A stretch of DNA of 64,000 bases from Brachionus rotundiformis (GCA_016802295.1 JAESIW010000200.1:2974701-3038700); one strand, 5' to 3'; counted from the stretch's first letter, positions 23,104 through 36,180 are shown. Notes: generated by a model not told the origin, from the letters alone. Translations and numbers: made by a program.

Positions 23104-24924
23104 TCAAGACCATGTTTCCATTTGGAGACGATATTTGGTTCCTAAATTTGACACATACTTTTTCGAAAATTCTCTAATTTTATCTTCATCAATTTCATTT
23201 AATCCCAATTTTTGAACATTGTTTTCAACAATCTTTTCCAATATTGCCAATACATCTTCAGGCATTCGCTTTGAATTTCCAGCTATTAAAATCAAACACT
23301 CACAATTGTGAATTAAATCAAAAATTTTGTCCGAATTTTGCAGCATTAAATCTTGAACATATATCTTTTGATCTTGATCTCTTGAGAATGCTGGATATAA
23401 AAATAAACTGTTTGGAAATGAATTAACAATTAAATTCCATTCGTTTTCAAAATAATAATCCATATATTTAGATCTACATCCAAAATATAAATGATTATTA
23501 GCTGAGCTATATTTATAAATCTTTTCGTTTATAATTGATCTAAATGGGGCCACGCCAGTTCCTGGACCAACACATATCAGAGGCTTGGTGAAATCGATTT
23601 TGAAAGAACCTTTTTTTATCCAAATAGGAATTCTAATTTCTTTACTTGGATCCAATTGACTTAACCAATAAGAGCAGGTTCCTTTTCTAGTCTCATAAAG
23701 CCTTGTCTTATACTCTACAACTGCCACCAATAGCTGAATCTTATCTTTGTGAACATAAGGACTACTGGCTATAGAAAAAGATCGCGGCTTTATGGCAGGT
23801 ATTAAATCGAGTAATGTTTCAAGATCTGTTATATTTTTGCAGGTGTTTGGAAAATCGAAAAATACTTCAGCAATGGTTCGGCGTGGACGATAGATATAAT
23901 TAAATAAGTCCTCTTGTCCTTCGGGAGTTAAAAACTCTTGAAGTTTTTCCTTTTCTAACTCATCTTGAGAAATTTCGGAAAAAATTTCAAAAAAAGATTG
24001 CTTTGGGATGCTATTTAAATCAAAGTAATGGTAGACCAAATCACCAATTGTTTTAATTAGATTTTCATTTGTTTCATTGTCTAATTCGAACTCATTTGGA
24101 TAATTAGAGACAATTTTAATTGGTTTCTTATAGTCAAGGTTTATATGCTGAAATGTTTCAAGAAACTTTTGGATATTTTCAGCAGTGTTTGATGGTCTCA
24201 TTACCAAGACATCACCAGGTTGATATATTATTCTATCCGTGTTGCAATCAAACTCAAGCAATCGAACATTTTGCCAATGATCTTTGTCAGTAACTCTATC
24301 ATTTTTCAAAATTCTTGAATAAAATGGATTTATTTCATCTGCTGGTTCTGTATCGCTCAAGCTTGTTTGTATTTCGTTATTCTGGTGAGGATATTCAAGT
24401 CTAAATTTATGAACAAACGGAACTAGAATTTCTTGGTTAAATGTGAAATAATTGGTTAAAATTTTCCAAAAATTTTCTATCCATTTTGAATAAGCACCTT
24501 CGGTTCCGTTTGGATGCTGTTCGTCGCACAGACAAATATCACTAGGAGACCTAGCGCCCAACTGGGCTAAGCGTTTGTGGAGTTTTTTTGCTGTGAAATT
24601 GAATTTCTCATAACTTGAATCGCCAAGACCAATCGTAAAATATTCAAGACCTTCAAAAAGATCGTTGGGTATATTTTTACGCATGATCATATTCCAAAAT
24701 TTTGTCATATTGTCAGGTACATCTCCTTGTCCGGTTGTGGAGCAAACATTTACTAAAATGGAATCTTTTTCCAATAGATTGTTCAGGTCAAAGTGGTCGA
24801 AAGACGAAAAAATTGAACTAATATTAAGAATCTTAGTGCGTCGCCAAATTCTTTCAGCAATATCCTGGGAATTTCCAGTCTGGCTTCCATAGAGAATTAC
24901 CACTTTATTCTTTATCATTTTCAA
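23104..24924 (-). CDS. NDOR1: NADPH-dependent diflavin oxidoreductase 1 (Tah18)
   Basis: Passes electrons from NADPH through FAD and FMN to CIAPIN1/Dre2 for cytosolic Fe-S cluster assembly. One uninterrupted ORF of 606 aa (human about 597). Flavodoxin domain about 6-160: LYGSQTGNSQDIAER binds FMN phosphate, CSTTGQGDVPDNM and FTIGLGDSSYEKF follow. FAD domain about 205-440: KPRSFSIASSP and GTCSYWLS. NADPH domain about 445-606: CVGPGTGVAPFRS, YFGCRS, and AGNSKRMPEDV, ending in an aromatic residue (METWS), as in the family. The lack of introns contrasts with most neighbours; intron loss or an old retrocopy could explain it, but the ORF is intact. Confidence 0.96.
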   Translation of the reverse strand: MKMIKNKVVILYGSQTGNSQDIAERIWRRTKILNISSIFSSFDHFDLNNLLEKDSILVNVCSTTGQGDVPDNMTKFWNMIMRKNIPNDLFEGLEYFTIGLGDSSYEKFNFTAKKLHKRLAQLGARSPSDICLCDEQHPNGTEGAYSKWIENFWKILTNYFTFNQEILVPFVHKFRLEYPHQNNEIQTSLSDTEPADEINPFYSRILKNDRVTDKDHWQNVRLLEFDCNTDRIIYQPGDVLVMRPSNTAENIQKFLETFQHINLDYKKPIKIVSNYPNEFELDNETNENLIKTIGDLVYHYFDLNSIPKQSFFEIFSEISQDELEKEKLQEFLTPEGQEDLFNYIYRPRRTIAEVFFDFPNTCKNITDLETLLDLIPAIKPRSFSIASSPYVHKDKIQLLVAVVEYKTRLYETRKGTCSYWLSQLDPSKEIRIPIWIKKGSFKIDFTKPLICVGPGTGVAPFRSIINEKIYKYSSANNHLYFGCRSKYMDYYFENEWNLIVNSFPNSLFLYPAFSRDQDQKIYVQDLMLQNSDKIFDLIHNCECLILIAGNSKRMPEDVLAILEKIVENNVQKLGLNEIDEDKIREFSKKYVSNLGTKYRLQMETWS

Positions 24925-25906
24925 TTTTTTGTTCTATTGAATTTCTTGATATTTAATTAGATAGAAAAGCAGAATAAAATTTCTTTTTTCTCAACTTTAA
25001 ATTGAGTTCTTAATCAAAGTTATTTAAACTTTTTTATGATAAAATTCAATTTAACTAAAATTAAATTAAGTAATATTTCAATAAATATAGATATTAGAAT
25101 TAAAAAGAAGAGAATAGAATTTAAAATTATTTTATTCAATTAAATTTAGTTTTTTAATTATTTTTGAAAAAAAATAATAGTTGATATAAACCACTGATTA
25201 ATCTGAATGTTAAAATTAAATGAATAATTAGTCTTTTTTAAGACAAATTATTTCGATTTTTTTAATATATTAATCTATCAAAAGAACATATAAAGTAAAA
25301 ATTGAATATTCAAATGAAAACTGGTGAAGATTTTCCCAAACTTTTTCTGAATAAAATCATCAATAAATAGAAACGTAGGCTTTATTTGAAATTTCTTTTC
25401 ATAAAATTAATATATGTCATATTTATTAAATTTTAATATGAGTATGCTTACAAGCGTAAATTTATAAATTCAAAATTATAATTATAAATCCTAAAGTTAT
25501 TCGATAAAAACAGTTAAGGAAGAATACATTTCTAGATATAGACATAGAAACTTAATTTAAAGCTGAAAATTATATTATTTTTAATTTAAAGAGATGTTAA
25601 AAATTTCAAAGACTTTTTTCATTTTTTTTATATTTATTTTTTCTTATTAAAATCTATTTTATAATTTCATCTATAACACATGAAATTAATCTTATTCTTA
25701 AAATAAAAATATTTGTTTTTTATTTAATATTTAATCCCTTAATTTTAAATTAATTTAAATATTCTAAATTAGTCAAGCATATTTTTATTTTTGGTTGAAT
25801 AACAACAAATTAAAAAATAAATGTAATTAATTTTTATATACATTAACATCATGTAAATAATTTTTCTATTAAAGGGGTGCGATTTTATCATTTAACATAA
25901 AATATC
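24925..25906. other. Intergenic NDOR1-PPEF
   Basis: About 980 nt of AT-rich sequence between the NDOR1 start and the PPEF stop, both on the minus strand. I see no gene or repeat. Confidence 0.6.
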
Positions 25907-28798
25907 TTATAATTTTTCGGATGCTAGTCTGAACGCTTCCAAAAATTCATTTAAGTTAATAAAACCGTCTTTATCTAAATCCATCGTATTGGACATGTCT
26001 TCAATGGTAGATTCGCTAAACGAGAAATTTGGATCATGTTGACTCATCAATTTACAGCAATCTCTAAATTCTTCTTTGGATATTTGCCCTTTATAAATTT
26101 ATACTGTAATCTTTTTTTCAAAAGTAAAACCCAATTACCTGAATGATCTTTGTCAATAGCTCTGAATATACTCTCCAAAATATCTTTATGTCTGTAAAGT
26201 GACTCAGAAATATTTTCATCATTCTTTTTAAGTTTTTTAAATAAATAAAACTTAAAATCAAAAAATATATGCTAAAAAATTTACTCTTATATTCATTTGA
26301 GGAATAGAAAGTCCTTCAAAAGTCGACTCGTACATTACTCGTCCATCCTTATCCAACTTGGCAAGTCTTGAACGCAAAATTCTCCATGGCAACTTCAATT
26401 CGAGCACTTCACCAGTTATCTGGCACCATTCGTTCAAAGAAATCGATCCTCTACTATTCAAATCTACTTTTTTATATTCTTGTATAAGTCTATTTTTATT
26501 AGCTGCAAATTTTTCCAACAAGTGCTTTATGGCAGATACCTCAATTCCATTAACTCTTTCCCTAAGACTAAGAGATTTTTTTATATCTTCGCCCTTGTTT
26601 AAATAAAATTGAACTATTATTGGCTTGGTGTCAGCCGATGTTATCCGACAGTATGCTCCATGGTTGGAGCCGTATTCGTAGTAATTTGAAGCACTGAATA
26701 TTGTTAGTATTCGATTGCCATGTGAGTATTCATAGCCTAATTCTTTGCATTCATGCGAACGAATGATTAGATTGAGGTTGTTTTTTTCCATAACATCCGT
26801 GCTGATGTCTTCACCAAAGAGACAGCCTCCTCCGCGAAATGAATTCGGCTGTATCCCGGGCGTATTTTTGGGATCACTCCATAAGGCGTCCAGTATTTGT
26901 CTCCATTCAAGAACATCATCTATTGTCAAATCGTTGATTATTTCACCATCATCGTTTAGAATTGGTGGCTTTAGAACAGAGACATATTTTTCTCGGTTTA
27001 TTTTGCGTATGTCAGAAAGCGATGTGCGATCAGATATTCCGCCGTGAACAACATAAATTTTGTTATCAATTAGTGTTCCCAATGGAAGCCAGCTGAATAT
27101 TTCATTATATAAAATGCTAATTTTTTTGCTATGGCTCTAGAATTAGATCCATTGATAATATTTTAATTTATTTTATTAGAAATTTTTACACTATATTTGC
27201 TGCATATTTCTTTAATGAAGCCATATCTAGTGTTCATCACATAATCTTCGTGGTTACCACGGTTAATGTACACAGCATTTTGGCTCATCAAAAAACCGCA
27301 GAAAATTATCAAAGACACCTCAATTGATTTCATGCCTCGATCGACAAAGTCCCTTAATAAAAATTATCTTTAAGATCATTTTTAATTTATATAAATACAA
27401 CGATACCCATTGAAAAGATAGGGATTGTCTTCCGATGGAAGACCATTCTAAAAAAATTAAAATTAAACACTCATATCAAAATTCCTAATTTTATATCTAT
27501 ATTTAAAAAATATAAATGGAATGGCGGAATAATTTGAAAAATAATCTTTCTTTTAATTAAGATAATTCCTTTTAATAATTGATTTTTTTTCTCCTGTTAA
27601 TTTTGTTTTAAAAATATATTTTATTCCAATTAATTAGATCTTTGCCAAAGATATTTTTCAATAAATAAAAATAAAATCTAATTTTATCAGAAATGACTAG
27701 TACTTTGTAAAAAATCAGCATCAAATCATCCAGTTGACCATGTAAATCGCCTATAACAGTTACATTTTTCGATATACAAGTAGAAATAATATTTAAATTT
27801 TTCAATTTTTTTAAAGCTCTTAGGGTTTCTTCAAGTATCAAAATTACATATTTTGCATGTAGAGGCTAAAATATAAAAATTTATAAAAAATATATGCAAA
27901 ATAGTGTTAAATATACTTTATTTTGTTTAAAACTTTCAATCAAATCATAGAATAATTTTTTTGTTATTGGTAAGAATAAGTGCATGCCTTTATAAGATGT
28001 CTCGATAGGAATTTCAGTGTTTTTCCGTTTATTTAAATAGTTTCTTAAGTTGTTACTTTTAGCTTTATTTAATAAAATAATAATAAAATAATAATTATTG
28101 TTAACTTTTTTTAGTATTTTTTACTTGCTTTCATGTATTCCAAATCGCTTTCGAGCACTTTGTTCACAACTTGGTTATTTGCGTTGATTAATTTATTTTT
28201 TTCATTTGGAAAAGTATTTGTAATTGAATCGTTCGATTCGTTTTCTATAGAATCTTGAGCTTGAGTTTCCTTGTTCAGCTCACGTGATTTATTAATTATA
28301 TCACAGTTCCTAATCAAGGTAAGAAAAAAATCGTACAATTTCAGCTGGTCTTGTTCACCACTGTACTCTATCGATTGGTAAATAGTCCAAGCTGTTAGCT
28401 TACGCATCTCAATTCTTGATTGATACCTCCTATACCATCTTTGAATCAACATGGCCGATTTTAAAGCTTTTTTAATCTGATTAGCTTTGATTAAGGACAA
28501 AATTGTCATTACCTATATCTGTTTTCAATGAAGTTTCACTCGCATTTGGATTTTTTTTTGACATTTGACTCTCGTGCTCAGATTCAGAATCATTTTGCAT
28601 GTTTCCACAGTTGCTAAACGAACCATCTCTCTCATGTTGTGTTTTTGAGTCAGGCTTTGGTGACAAGTCTTTCTGATTATCTGTATCAACTGAATTTGAC
28701 CGGAAACAACTAGCTAAATTTTTGAAACAGCAAGAGTTGCGTCTCACATTACAAGACGATGACGATAGCTCCTTTGAGTTCTTCATAACATTAAGCAT
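25907..28798 (-). CDS. PPEF: Protein phosphatase with EF-hands (rdgC/PPEF)
   Basis: Calcium-regulated Ser/Thr phosphatase related to Drosophila rdgC. Nine exons on the minus strand: 28798-28513, 28466-28125, 28062-27917, 27865-27704, 27447-27407, 27352-27190, 27136-26285, 26223-26139, 26088-25907; about 752 aa. A Ser/Cys-rich N-terminus leads into an IQ motif (MLIQRWYRRYQSRIEMRK), which in the family binds calmodulin. The PPP catalytic core follows: GDLHGQLDDL, GDFVDRG, RGNHED, VVHGGISD, RSHECKELGYE, IFSASNYYEYGSN; the metal-binding Asp, His and Asn residues are all present. C-terminal EF-hands: DLNSRGSISLNEW, DKDHSG and MDLDKDGFINLNEFLEAF. The position of the 26223 acceptor is less certain, because an upstream in-frame acceptor also exists. 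Confidence 0.93.
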
Positions 28799-31700
28799 AA
28801 TCTTATTCTATATAATTTGTGCTAATGTTTAATAATATTTTAACGAATGATCTTAATTTAAAATTGAACTTCTCTTAATTCTTTATCCGACTTCATTCAA
28901 AAATAAAATTGATTTTTTACAAACAAATTTTTTAGATATCATTTTAATAAGCAAAAAATAACGAAGCCCTAGAAATAATTTGAGAAATTATTTCTGGTAA
29001 AAAGCAGTTTGAACAAAAAGTATCTTTTTTTCGAAGCTAAAGAGCCATAAAATCAAAAATTTCTCATAAAGGAAACAATTTTTAACTTTTTATATTATAT
29101 TTAAATAAATAAAATCAATTAAAACTTAAGCAACATGTGAAGTAGTAAAACTTCAAGTGTCTTAATAGAAGCAACATTGGCTAATACTTAAATTTTTTAC
29201 AACCAATTGGTTCAACATTGAATTAATTTATGACTAAATTTATTCAATTAAATATAATTTTTATTTAATTTGTGGTATATAATAAATTCGAGATTCAAAT
29301 TGAAAAATGAAGCATGATAATGTCGGAATATAATTAAATTAATAGCTTGTTTAAAAAAATTTAAAAAAAATTAAAATTTAGACATGTAATCTATTTGATA
29401 CATTCTTATACACATGGAAGAAATTATTGGGAAATTAGGTTAGTTTAATAATCATAGAATGCGACATCAAGCTGATAAATAATGGAAATTTGTCTGACGG
29501 TGAGCAAAGATTAGGATACCATAGAATATAAAATTTTCGAAAAAATAAATTTAAAGACCGAAAAAATTTTTTATTAGCAAAAGGAAACAAAATATATTTT
29601 TATTACTAAAATAATAAATTGACGTAATTGATAAAAAAATATATAATCACATATATGAGAACAAAACCCTTTCAAAAAACCCGAAACTTTTATCGCATTA
29701 TAAATCACGTAACCATTTTTGAAAAAATTTAATCTTTTTTGCATAGATAAGATTAAAAAATTATAAACAGGATGGAAGTTAAATTAAATCAAATCTTTGA
29801 TTATTTTTTGTCATAAGTTCAGGAAGAAAGAATATTTTAAGCATATATCCCTGAAGAATATTAGACGTTTTCGTTGATGCATTATAATCTAATTTTCTAC
29901 ATAAAACTTAATTAATGATTACAATTTTTAATTTGATTGATTAAACGAATATGTTTGCTTCGCTCAAAGCTTTATCTAAGACCAAAATTTCCAAACAAAA
30001 GTAAAAGAGTAATTTTTCATTTGAATTAACTGAGTTATTTGAACAATAATTAGAAAAAAATTGCTAATTTTTATCAGAACAAGTTAAATTACTTTTCCAC
30101 TGACAAAAATGAAAATTGAAAAAAGACTTGGTTAAACAAAGAACGCGAAATAAGGAAGCAGATATTTCTCAAAATCTATAAATAATTACGACACTATCTA
30201 TTTGCTTAGTTACATCTAAGATAAATCCAATAAAATGTTCAAAGTAAATGTATATAATTTTTATTTTATTTTTCTACATCCTGACATATCACTGATTATA
30301 AATTTAAACAAAATATAATCAATATTTAATCATTCTTTTGATTCAGATAGTTTGTCATAGTGAAATAAAATTGTGATAAAAAATTTTAATTAGTTTGCTG
30401 ACATGTTAAATAGCAGCTAGCGGAAAATTCTGACGTAGTATCAACAAATTGTCCAACTTTAACATATAATACATAATTTTTTATTTCAATTCTTTATTTA
30501 ATTTATTAAAATAAATAAAACAGTACTAATTTTGATGCAAATTGATACCAATGCAATCAACTATTTTCTAAATATTTGATTAAATTAGATATCTAAAAAA
30601 TGTATTAAATATGACTAAAATAAAATCTTATTTTTAATTTAAATTGAAATGCCAATAAACTAGTCATTTTTATTATTTATTATTTTTGAGTGAAAACTTA
30701 TTAGGATTACCATGAACTCACGGTAGCTTCAATTACTAAAATTATGAAAATAGTAATCACAACGAACATAGACTAAGATATTTTAAATCCGGAAAGCTTC
30801 GATTGATTTAGGGATTATTTTCTTCGAAACTAGACATGTATAATTAAATGTAAATTATAGGTAACATTATTTTCGAATCAATTTTTTTAATTAGTAATTG
30901 GAAAATTAAAAAAATGTAATTTTTTTAATAAAAAACATTAGAAAATTTTAAATATTCCTACAATTATTTAGATGCCTGGATTGAGACTAATTAAGTAAAT
31001 ATCTTGAAAGAATTCACTATATTAATATAAAAAAAACCTATAAATAAAATTAAGATCTTAAAATTAATACTCATTTTTAATCTTTTAATATCATGATTAA
31101 TAAATATCATCTACGAGTTTTGGATTCCCAGTTGATAAAAATTTCGATTAAAAATTCATAAAAATAATAGATTTTTTATGAAAAAAATTAACCTCAGTTT
31201 ATTAGATTCATGCTTTTATAAGTAATTCTTAAGATACTTTAAAAAAGAAATCGAAGATCTTTTCTTGTTAAACTTCCTTTATAATATTATTTATTTTGAT
31301 ATAATAAAGACTCAAGTACAATAAACCAACATCAATTTTGATATTGACTTTCATTAAATACTTCCATGTCAATTAAAAATCAATCTTTGCTTTAAAATGG
31401 TCCAAAGCTCCATAATATCTTATTTGAAAAAAAAACCTTTTTAATACATTAAAACTTAATATCGATTATTATTTATAGTTTAAAATATAAAACATATTTT
31501 TATCAGAAATTGAGAATTCGTGTTTTATTTAAAAAAATGAAAACATGAAAAAAAATAAAATTTTCTAATATCATAAATATCTTTCTCACTCTATAGCAAT
31601 ATTTGAATTAAAATTGTCAAATTAGTTAATTTGCATCTAGATAAAAAATTAGATAATCATTAAAATTAATGAAAGTTTTGTTTAAAATTGTTTTGTTAAA

Positions 31701-31954
31701 ATAAAAAGAATTTTAAATGATACACTTAAAAACCTAGCTGTGATGATCAAGTCCGAGTTTGTGCTTTAATTTGATTAAATATAGTAAAATAAATTAGGAT
31801 AAAAATCATATTTAATAGATTATTTTATTAATTTAATTAACTGATCTGTCTAGTTAAAATATTTTAATATAACTATAAATTGATTTTATTTTAGCTTTGC
31901 GAATAATTTCGGTGCAACCTTTTTTAAAAATCAAAATTAAATAGATGAAAAAAA
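28799..31954. other. 3.2-kb gene desert
   Basis: AT-rich sequence between the PPEF 5' end and the UQCRH stop. No ORF, RNA or repeat stood out. Confidence 0.55.
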
Positions 31955-32211
31955 TTATAATTTAATATTTGTATTTACACATTGGTCGACACATCTTAAA
32001 AAGTCAAAAAGCTCCTCTTCGCAATTTTCGGATGTTCCAGGATGAGAGTTTACTCGTTGTGTGCATTCTTCCAATTTTTCCTTTAATGTTCGGCAAGAAG
32101 GATCGTTGCTGCATTTCTCTCTTAATTCAATGGCTTGGTCCTTGAGCGAAGTTTTTTTATTTTTATCAATTTACTTTACCAATAAAACCTTACCACGACT
32201 TCTTCAGACAT
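31955..32211 (-). CDS. UQCRH: Cytochrome b-c1 complex subunit 6 (hinge protein)
   Basis: Small acidic subunit of mitochondrial respiratory complex III that helps dock cytochrome c. Exons 32211-32194 (MSEEVV) and 32140-31955; 67 aa. The family pattern is clear: VDQAIELREKCSNDPSC, LEECTQRVNSHPGTSENC, EEELFDFLRCVDQC. The Cys pairs form disulfides in the intermembrane space in known members. The first exon is only 18 nt, and the acceptor at 32141 restores the conserved VD start of the core. The acidic N-terminal stretch of vertebrate UQCRH is almost absent. Confidence 0.92.
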
Positions 32212-33331
32212 TTTTATTTTTATTTAGAACGGTTGATTATCTAAATAAATAAATTAAAAAGTTTTGACTATTATAATAACAGATATCCTTGATGAATTTT
32301 GAATAACGATTTAAGCGTTTTTCATATTAAAGTTTTTCAGTTTAGTTCCAATACATATACTGAAACGCGTCAATATTGCTTTTATTGTAAATTTCTATAA
32401 AAGAAACTAAAGCTTTTACTAAACAATTTTTATTCATTAAATACTTAATATTAGTTGCAAAATTTTATTAAATTTCAATCTTGTTCGTTTTTTAATTAAA
32501 AATTTTTAAAATTTCATTTAAACTAGTTAATGAACAAGCTTTTTATTGAATTATTAGATAAAAATTGAAAATAAATCTATTCAGTTTTTATTTTGAGAAA
32601 GTCTAAGAGATTTTTACTTAAGATAGGATCGATTTATGTATTCATGAAGTGGAAAACAAGTATAACTTATTCAGTTATCTGGATAATTATTCAGTGAAAT
32701 ATCCAAAATTTTTAAGCTAGTAGAATTTTTGAAAGGATGGAGATTTTAATTTTGGTAAGGAAAAGTGAAATTTATATGAATACAATAAATTACTAAAAAG
32801 CTCATGAAAAGCAAAAAGGTGCTCAGATTTGATTTTTTTGATATAGAATTTAACTATTTACTAAAAAAAATTGAAAAAAAATTTTAAAAAAGAAAAATAA
32901 TAACAAAATTGAATTGAATAATAAATAAATTTTATCATTTGGTCCTTAAATTTTTGGTCGATGCATTTTGCGTCAACTAAAGATTTTTTGATCGTTTTAA
33001 ATTTTAAATTTATTTGATAATTGACGTATTATCATCTTAATTTCTGTCATAATTTTCTATTTTTTTTAGAATTGTTTTTGTTTACAGTTTTAAATAAAAT
33101 TAAGAGAAAAAACTATCTTCAGCACACGGCTAATTTTTTAGTCTTCAAAATTTTAAATAAAGAAGGACTGACTTGTCAATATATCAATATTTGTCAAGCT
33201 AGGTAAACATTTTAAATAGAATACAAAACAAAATAGTGAATTGGTATGCATTAAAGGACTTGATTTATTAGATAAAAAAAATTACATTTATAACATTTAT
33301 AAAACTGAAATTCACATAAAAATCTATCTTT
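32212..33331. other. Intergenic UQCRH-NSMCE2
   Basis: About 1.1 kb of AT-rich sequence. Short ORFs at 33021 and 33241 show no domain or splice context; I regard it as noncoding. Confidence 0.55.
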
Positions 33332-34136
33332 TTACTTTTCCAATACAACATTTTGTTTGCAACCAGCAAATGGACATCTTAAAAACATTAAAAATAATAA
33401 ATAATAAAGAATTTTTAAAAATCAATTAACTTTTTATGTCTTGTTGTTTTTAGATGATGCAAAATGGCACTTTTTTCGTAAACATGATCGCATGTGGTAT
33501 TCCTAGCCATTTCTTGAATTGGTTTGCCAGTGATTGGACATTTAATAACTTGAGTTGTTGGTGCGTCCATTACAATATCTTCGTTTTCATCAAGCTTGGA
33601 ATTTTTGGCATTTTCAATCATTTGATCAACTTCCTTAGAAATTTCATCGTTTATTTCTTTGTCCGTAAACTTAAACTGTATCAATTCTTTCAAATTTTTT
33701 TCATCAAAATTTTCACTATCATCTTTAAACTTTAAAAACATCCAAATCATCCAATTTTACCAACAAAACATTAATTTACCCTTCTTCTCAAACAAAGTTC
33801 TTTTTCCCTAAACTCTTTACAATTATTTGTAATTTGGATCAATTGCTTCAAAGATTCTCGCATTGACTCGGACTCAGAAATTACTGTTTCGAATATTTTC
33901 TCCTTGAAGCTTGCTATGCCTTCATCATCACATTGATTATTACCTACTAATGATTGATTTAGGAGTTCAATTCCTAAATTCAAAATGTATTTTTTAGATC
34001 TAATCCAATTTTTTTAACTACCTAAGTTGTAATCTCCCAGCGTTTCTTTGATTGATTTTTTTATCAATGGAAATTTTTCTTCAATAGTAGAAACTGAATT
34101 TTGTAAATCACTCAATTGATAGTCTATTTGGGTCAT
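33332..34136 (-). CDS. NSMCE2: E3 SUMO-protein ligase NSE2/MMS21
   Basis: SP-RING SUMO ligase subunit of the SMC5/6 DNA-repair complex. Exons on the minus strand: 34136-34022, 33973-33780, 33729-33431, 33377-33332; 217 aa. A helical N-terminal region (docking to SMC5 in the family) precedes the C-terminal SP-RING: CPITGKPIQEM, CDHVYEK, a His, and after an intron KCPFAGCKQNV. The zinc ligand set Cys-Cys-His-Cys-Cys of the family is recognisable. I chose the ATG at 34136 because it opens a conserved-length N-terminus; an in-frame ATG at 34211 lies in AT-rich leader. The gene is divergent from SPCS3, with 222 nt between the start codons. Confidence 0.9.
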
Positions 34137-34358
34137 TTGATAATTTTTTATTTTTTTATTTTGAAATTTTAAATTTTTTGGGAAGTTAATTAAGAAAAAA
34201 TATATATACATTCAAATATTATTTCAAGCAGAATAAACGTTTAGAAATGACAATTTGAGAAAATAAAATCAAAATTTATATACCATTTTACCACACGTCA
34301 TCATTCAATTTTATTTAAATAAAAAAATATTATTCCTTTATCTGATCCATAAACAAGG
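34137..34358. promoter_or_regulatory. Probable shared promoter region NSMCE2/SPCS3
   Basis: Only 222 nt separate two divergent start codons, so both promoters must lie here or overlap. No TATA box or other motif is assignable in such AT-rich DNA; the call rests on gene arrangement. Confidence 0.5.
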
Positions 34359-35048
34359 ATGCATTCGCTATTGTCTAGAGCCAATGCTCTTTTCGCTTTT
34401 ACCCTCACAGTGACTGGAGTGTTGGCCTTTGGTTTGTTTTTGACTACTTTTCTTTATGAACAAAATGGAGCTGTAAAAATTAATACTGCAAAAGCTACAG
34501 TGTAATGTTTTAATTAAGATTTGATTTTAAAATTTAATATTTCTTAATTCAGAAAGCATTTGACAGAATTCGGTGCCGGAAAAAAGAAAAATGATATCGG
34601 ATTCTTCAATTTTGATTTAGATGCTGATCTCGAACCACTTTTCAATTGGAATGTAAAGCAATTGTTTTTATATTTGACAGCTGAATATAAAACGTCACAA
34701 AATGTAAGCTTAAGATTTAAATTCTATTTTATTTTTATTTTTTTGTTTAAAAGAAACTTAATGAAGTAGTCCTTTGGGATAAGATAATTTTAAAAGGTGA
34801 TAACTACAAACTCAAGATGAGAAATGCCAAAACAAAATATTTTTTCTGGGACGATGGAACTGGTCTAAAGTATATTTGAATTTGATAAAGGAAAAAAATT
34901 AAATTCTAATTGTATTATAAGGGGAAATAAAAACGTAACTTTGTATTTAACATGGAATATTATTCCTAATGTGGGTTGTTTACCAAATATACCCGTCGAT
35001 GGAGCTCATAGAATAGTCTTTCCAGATCAATATGCTTCAAGTGCTTAG
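34359..35048 (+). CDS. SPCS3: Signal peptidase complex subunit 3
   Basis: ER membrane subunit of the signal peptidase complex (SPC22/23). Exons 34359-34501, 34553-34703, 34754-34869, 34922-35048; 178 aa (human 180). MHSLLSRANALFAFTLTVTG begins the protein and runs into the single membrane segment, leaving a lumenal domain. Lumenal motifs of the family: FNFDLDADLEPLFNWNVKQL, YLTAEYKT, VVLWDKII, TLYLTWNIIPNVG. The C-terminus ends soon after the GAHRIVFP segment. The first intron splits a Val codon (GT|A). Confidence 0.95.
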
Positions 35049-35397
35049 TTTATTTCTGTGTTCTTAAAAGTGCGTCAATTGCCGTTGGTACATTTAAATT
35101 AATTTTTTAAAAATAAAAATTAAAAAAAAATCATCAAATATTTTTAAATATGATGATATATCTTTTATTTCACTATATTAATGTAATCTCGTGTTCACGA
35201 CTCTAAGAATAAAGCCCAAATCCAATCTTTTTTTTCTTTACATCGTTTCTATGTTATAACAATTAAAATTTAATTAGCTAGAAAATAACTCTGAATTTAA
35301 TTTTAACTCTAACTAAAAAATTATATTTATTCTCAAAAAAAATCAAAAAAATATTAATTATATAGTTAAGTTCAAAATAGAGTCAAAATAAATAATA
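35049..35397. other. SPCS3 3' flank
   Basis: AT-rich spacer between the SPCS3 stop and the transposon fossil; nothing else seen. Confidence 0.5.
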
Positions 35398-36180
35398 CCG
35401 TAAAATCTCGGAAACTACCAATTGTGCTTCATAAAGACTAATTTAAAAAAAGGTCAATGGCGCGTGAATTTAATAAAAAAATATATTTTAGGAAATGGGG
35501 TTATAAAAAAAATTAGCAGGACTTATTCTATTATTAGAGAGACTATTCTATTTAAATAATATTTAGAGAAAAATTAAAAAAATATTGATTCAAGTTCCAT
35601 TTCAGAATCTTCGTCGCTCTCATCTGGTCTAGTTGTACCAATCTCTTCAAGTGTTAATTCTTCACCAGAATTAAAACTATTAATGTTCTAAGCTTCACGT
35701 CCTTCAACATCATCGATAAATTCATTATAAAATGCCTAAATTGTCGATGAAAAAAATGAATCATATTTTCCTAATTCCGGCCAAGTTAAATAAATTTCGA
35801 ATAATCAATGGATCAAAAGCGTCCCACATCAAACTAATCCACTCGATTATTTGAGCATAACCAGGCGATTTAACATTGTTTGATTTGGTACAAGTTTTCT
35901 CGGAATTGATAAGCCAGTCATTCCAATAATCACGATACAAAGATTTTCAAGGTCTAAACTAGACAATGTCTGCTAGCTGTAAAAGATTTGTTAATCTTTT
36001 TGGAACAAATGTAATATCGTATTAAAATTAAACTTAAGCTTATGGATGTGTAAATTTATCAAATTTTTAATCCCATGAGACTAAAGAAAAAATATTGTAA
36101 AAGTACATTGGGGTTTTACAGAAAAATGATAATTTTTTTATACATCCTATAATCCTGGGGTATTTTCCGAGGTTTTACGG
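35398..36180 (-). mobile_element. Fossil pogo/Tigger-like DNA transposon with terminal inverted repeats
   Basis: The left end CCGTAAAATCTCGGAAACTA (35398) and the right end, whose reverse complement is CCGTAAAACCTCGGAAAATA, form inverted repeats of about 22 bp resembling pogo-family ends. TA flanks the left end; the right end has TT, so a TA target duplication is degraded by one base. The minus strand at about 36010-35575 encodes a broken DDE_1-type transposase C-terminus with LYRDYWNDWLINSEKT and KSPGYAQIIEWISLMWDAFD, interrupted by stops. It is about 780 bp, so internally deleted and inactive. Confidence 0.75.
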
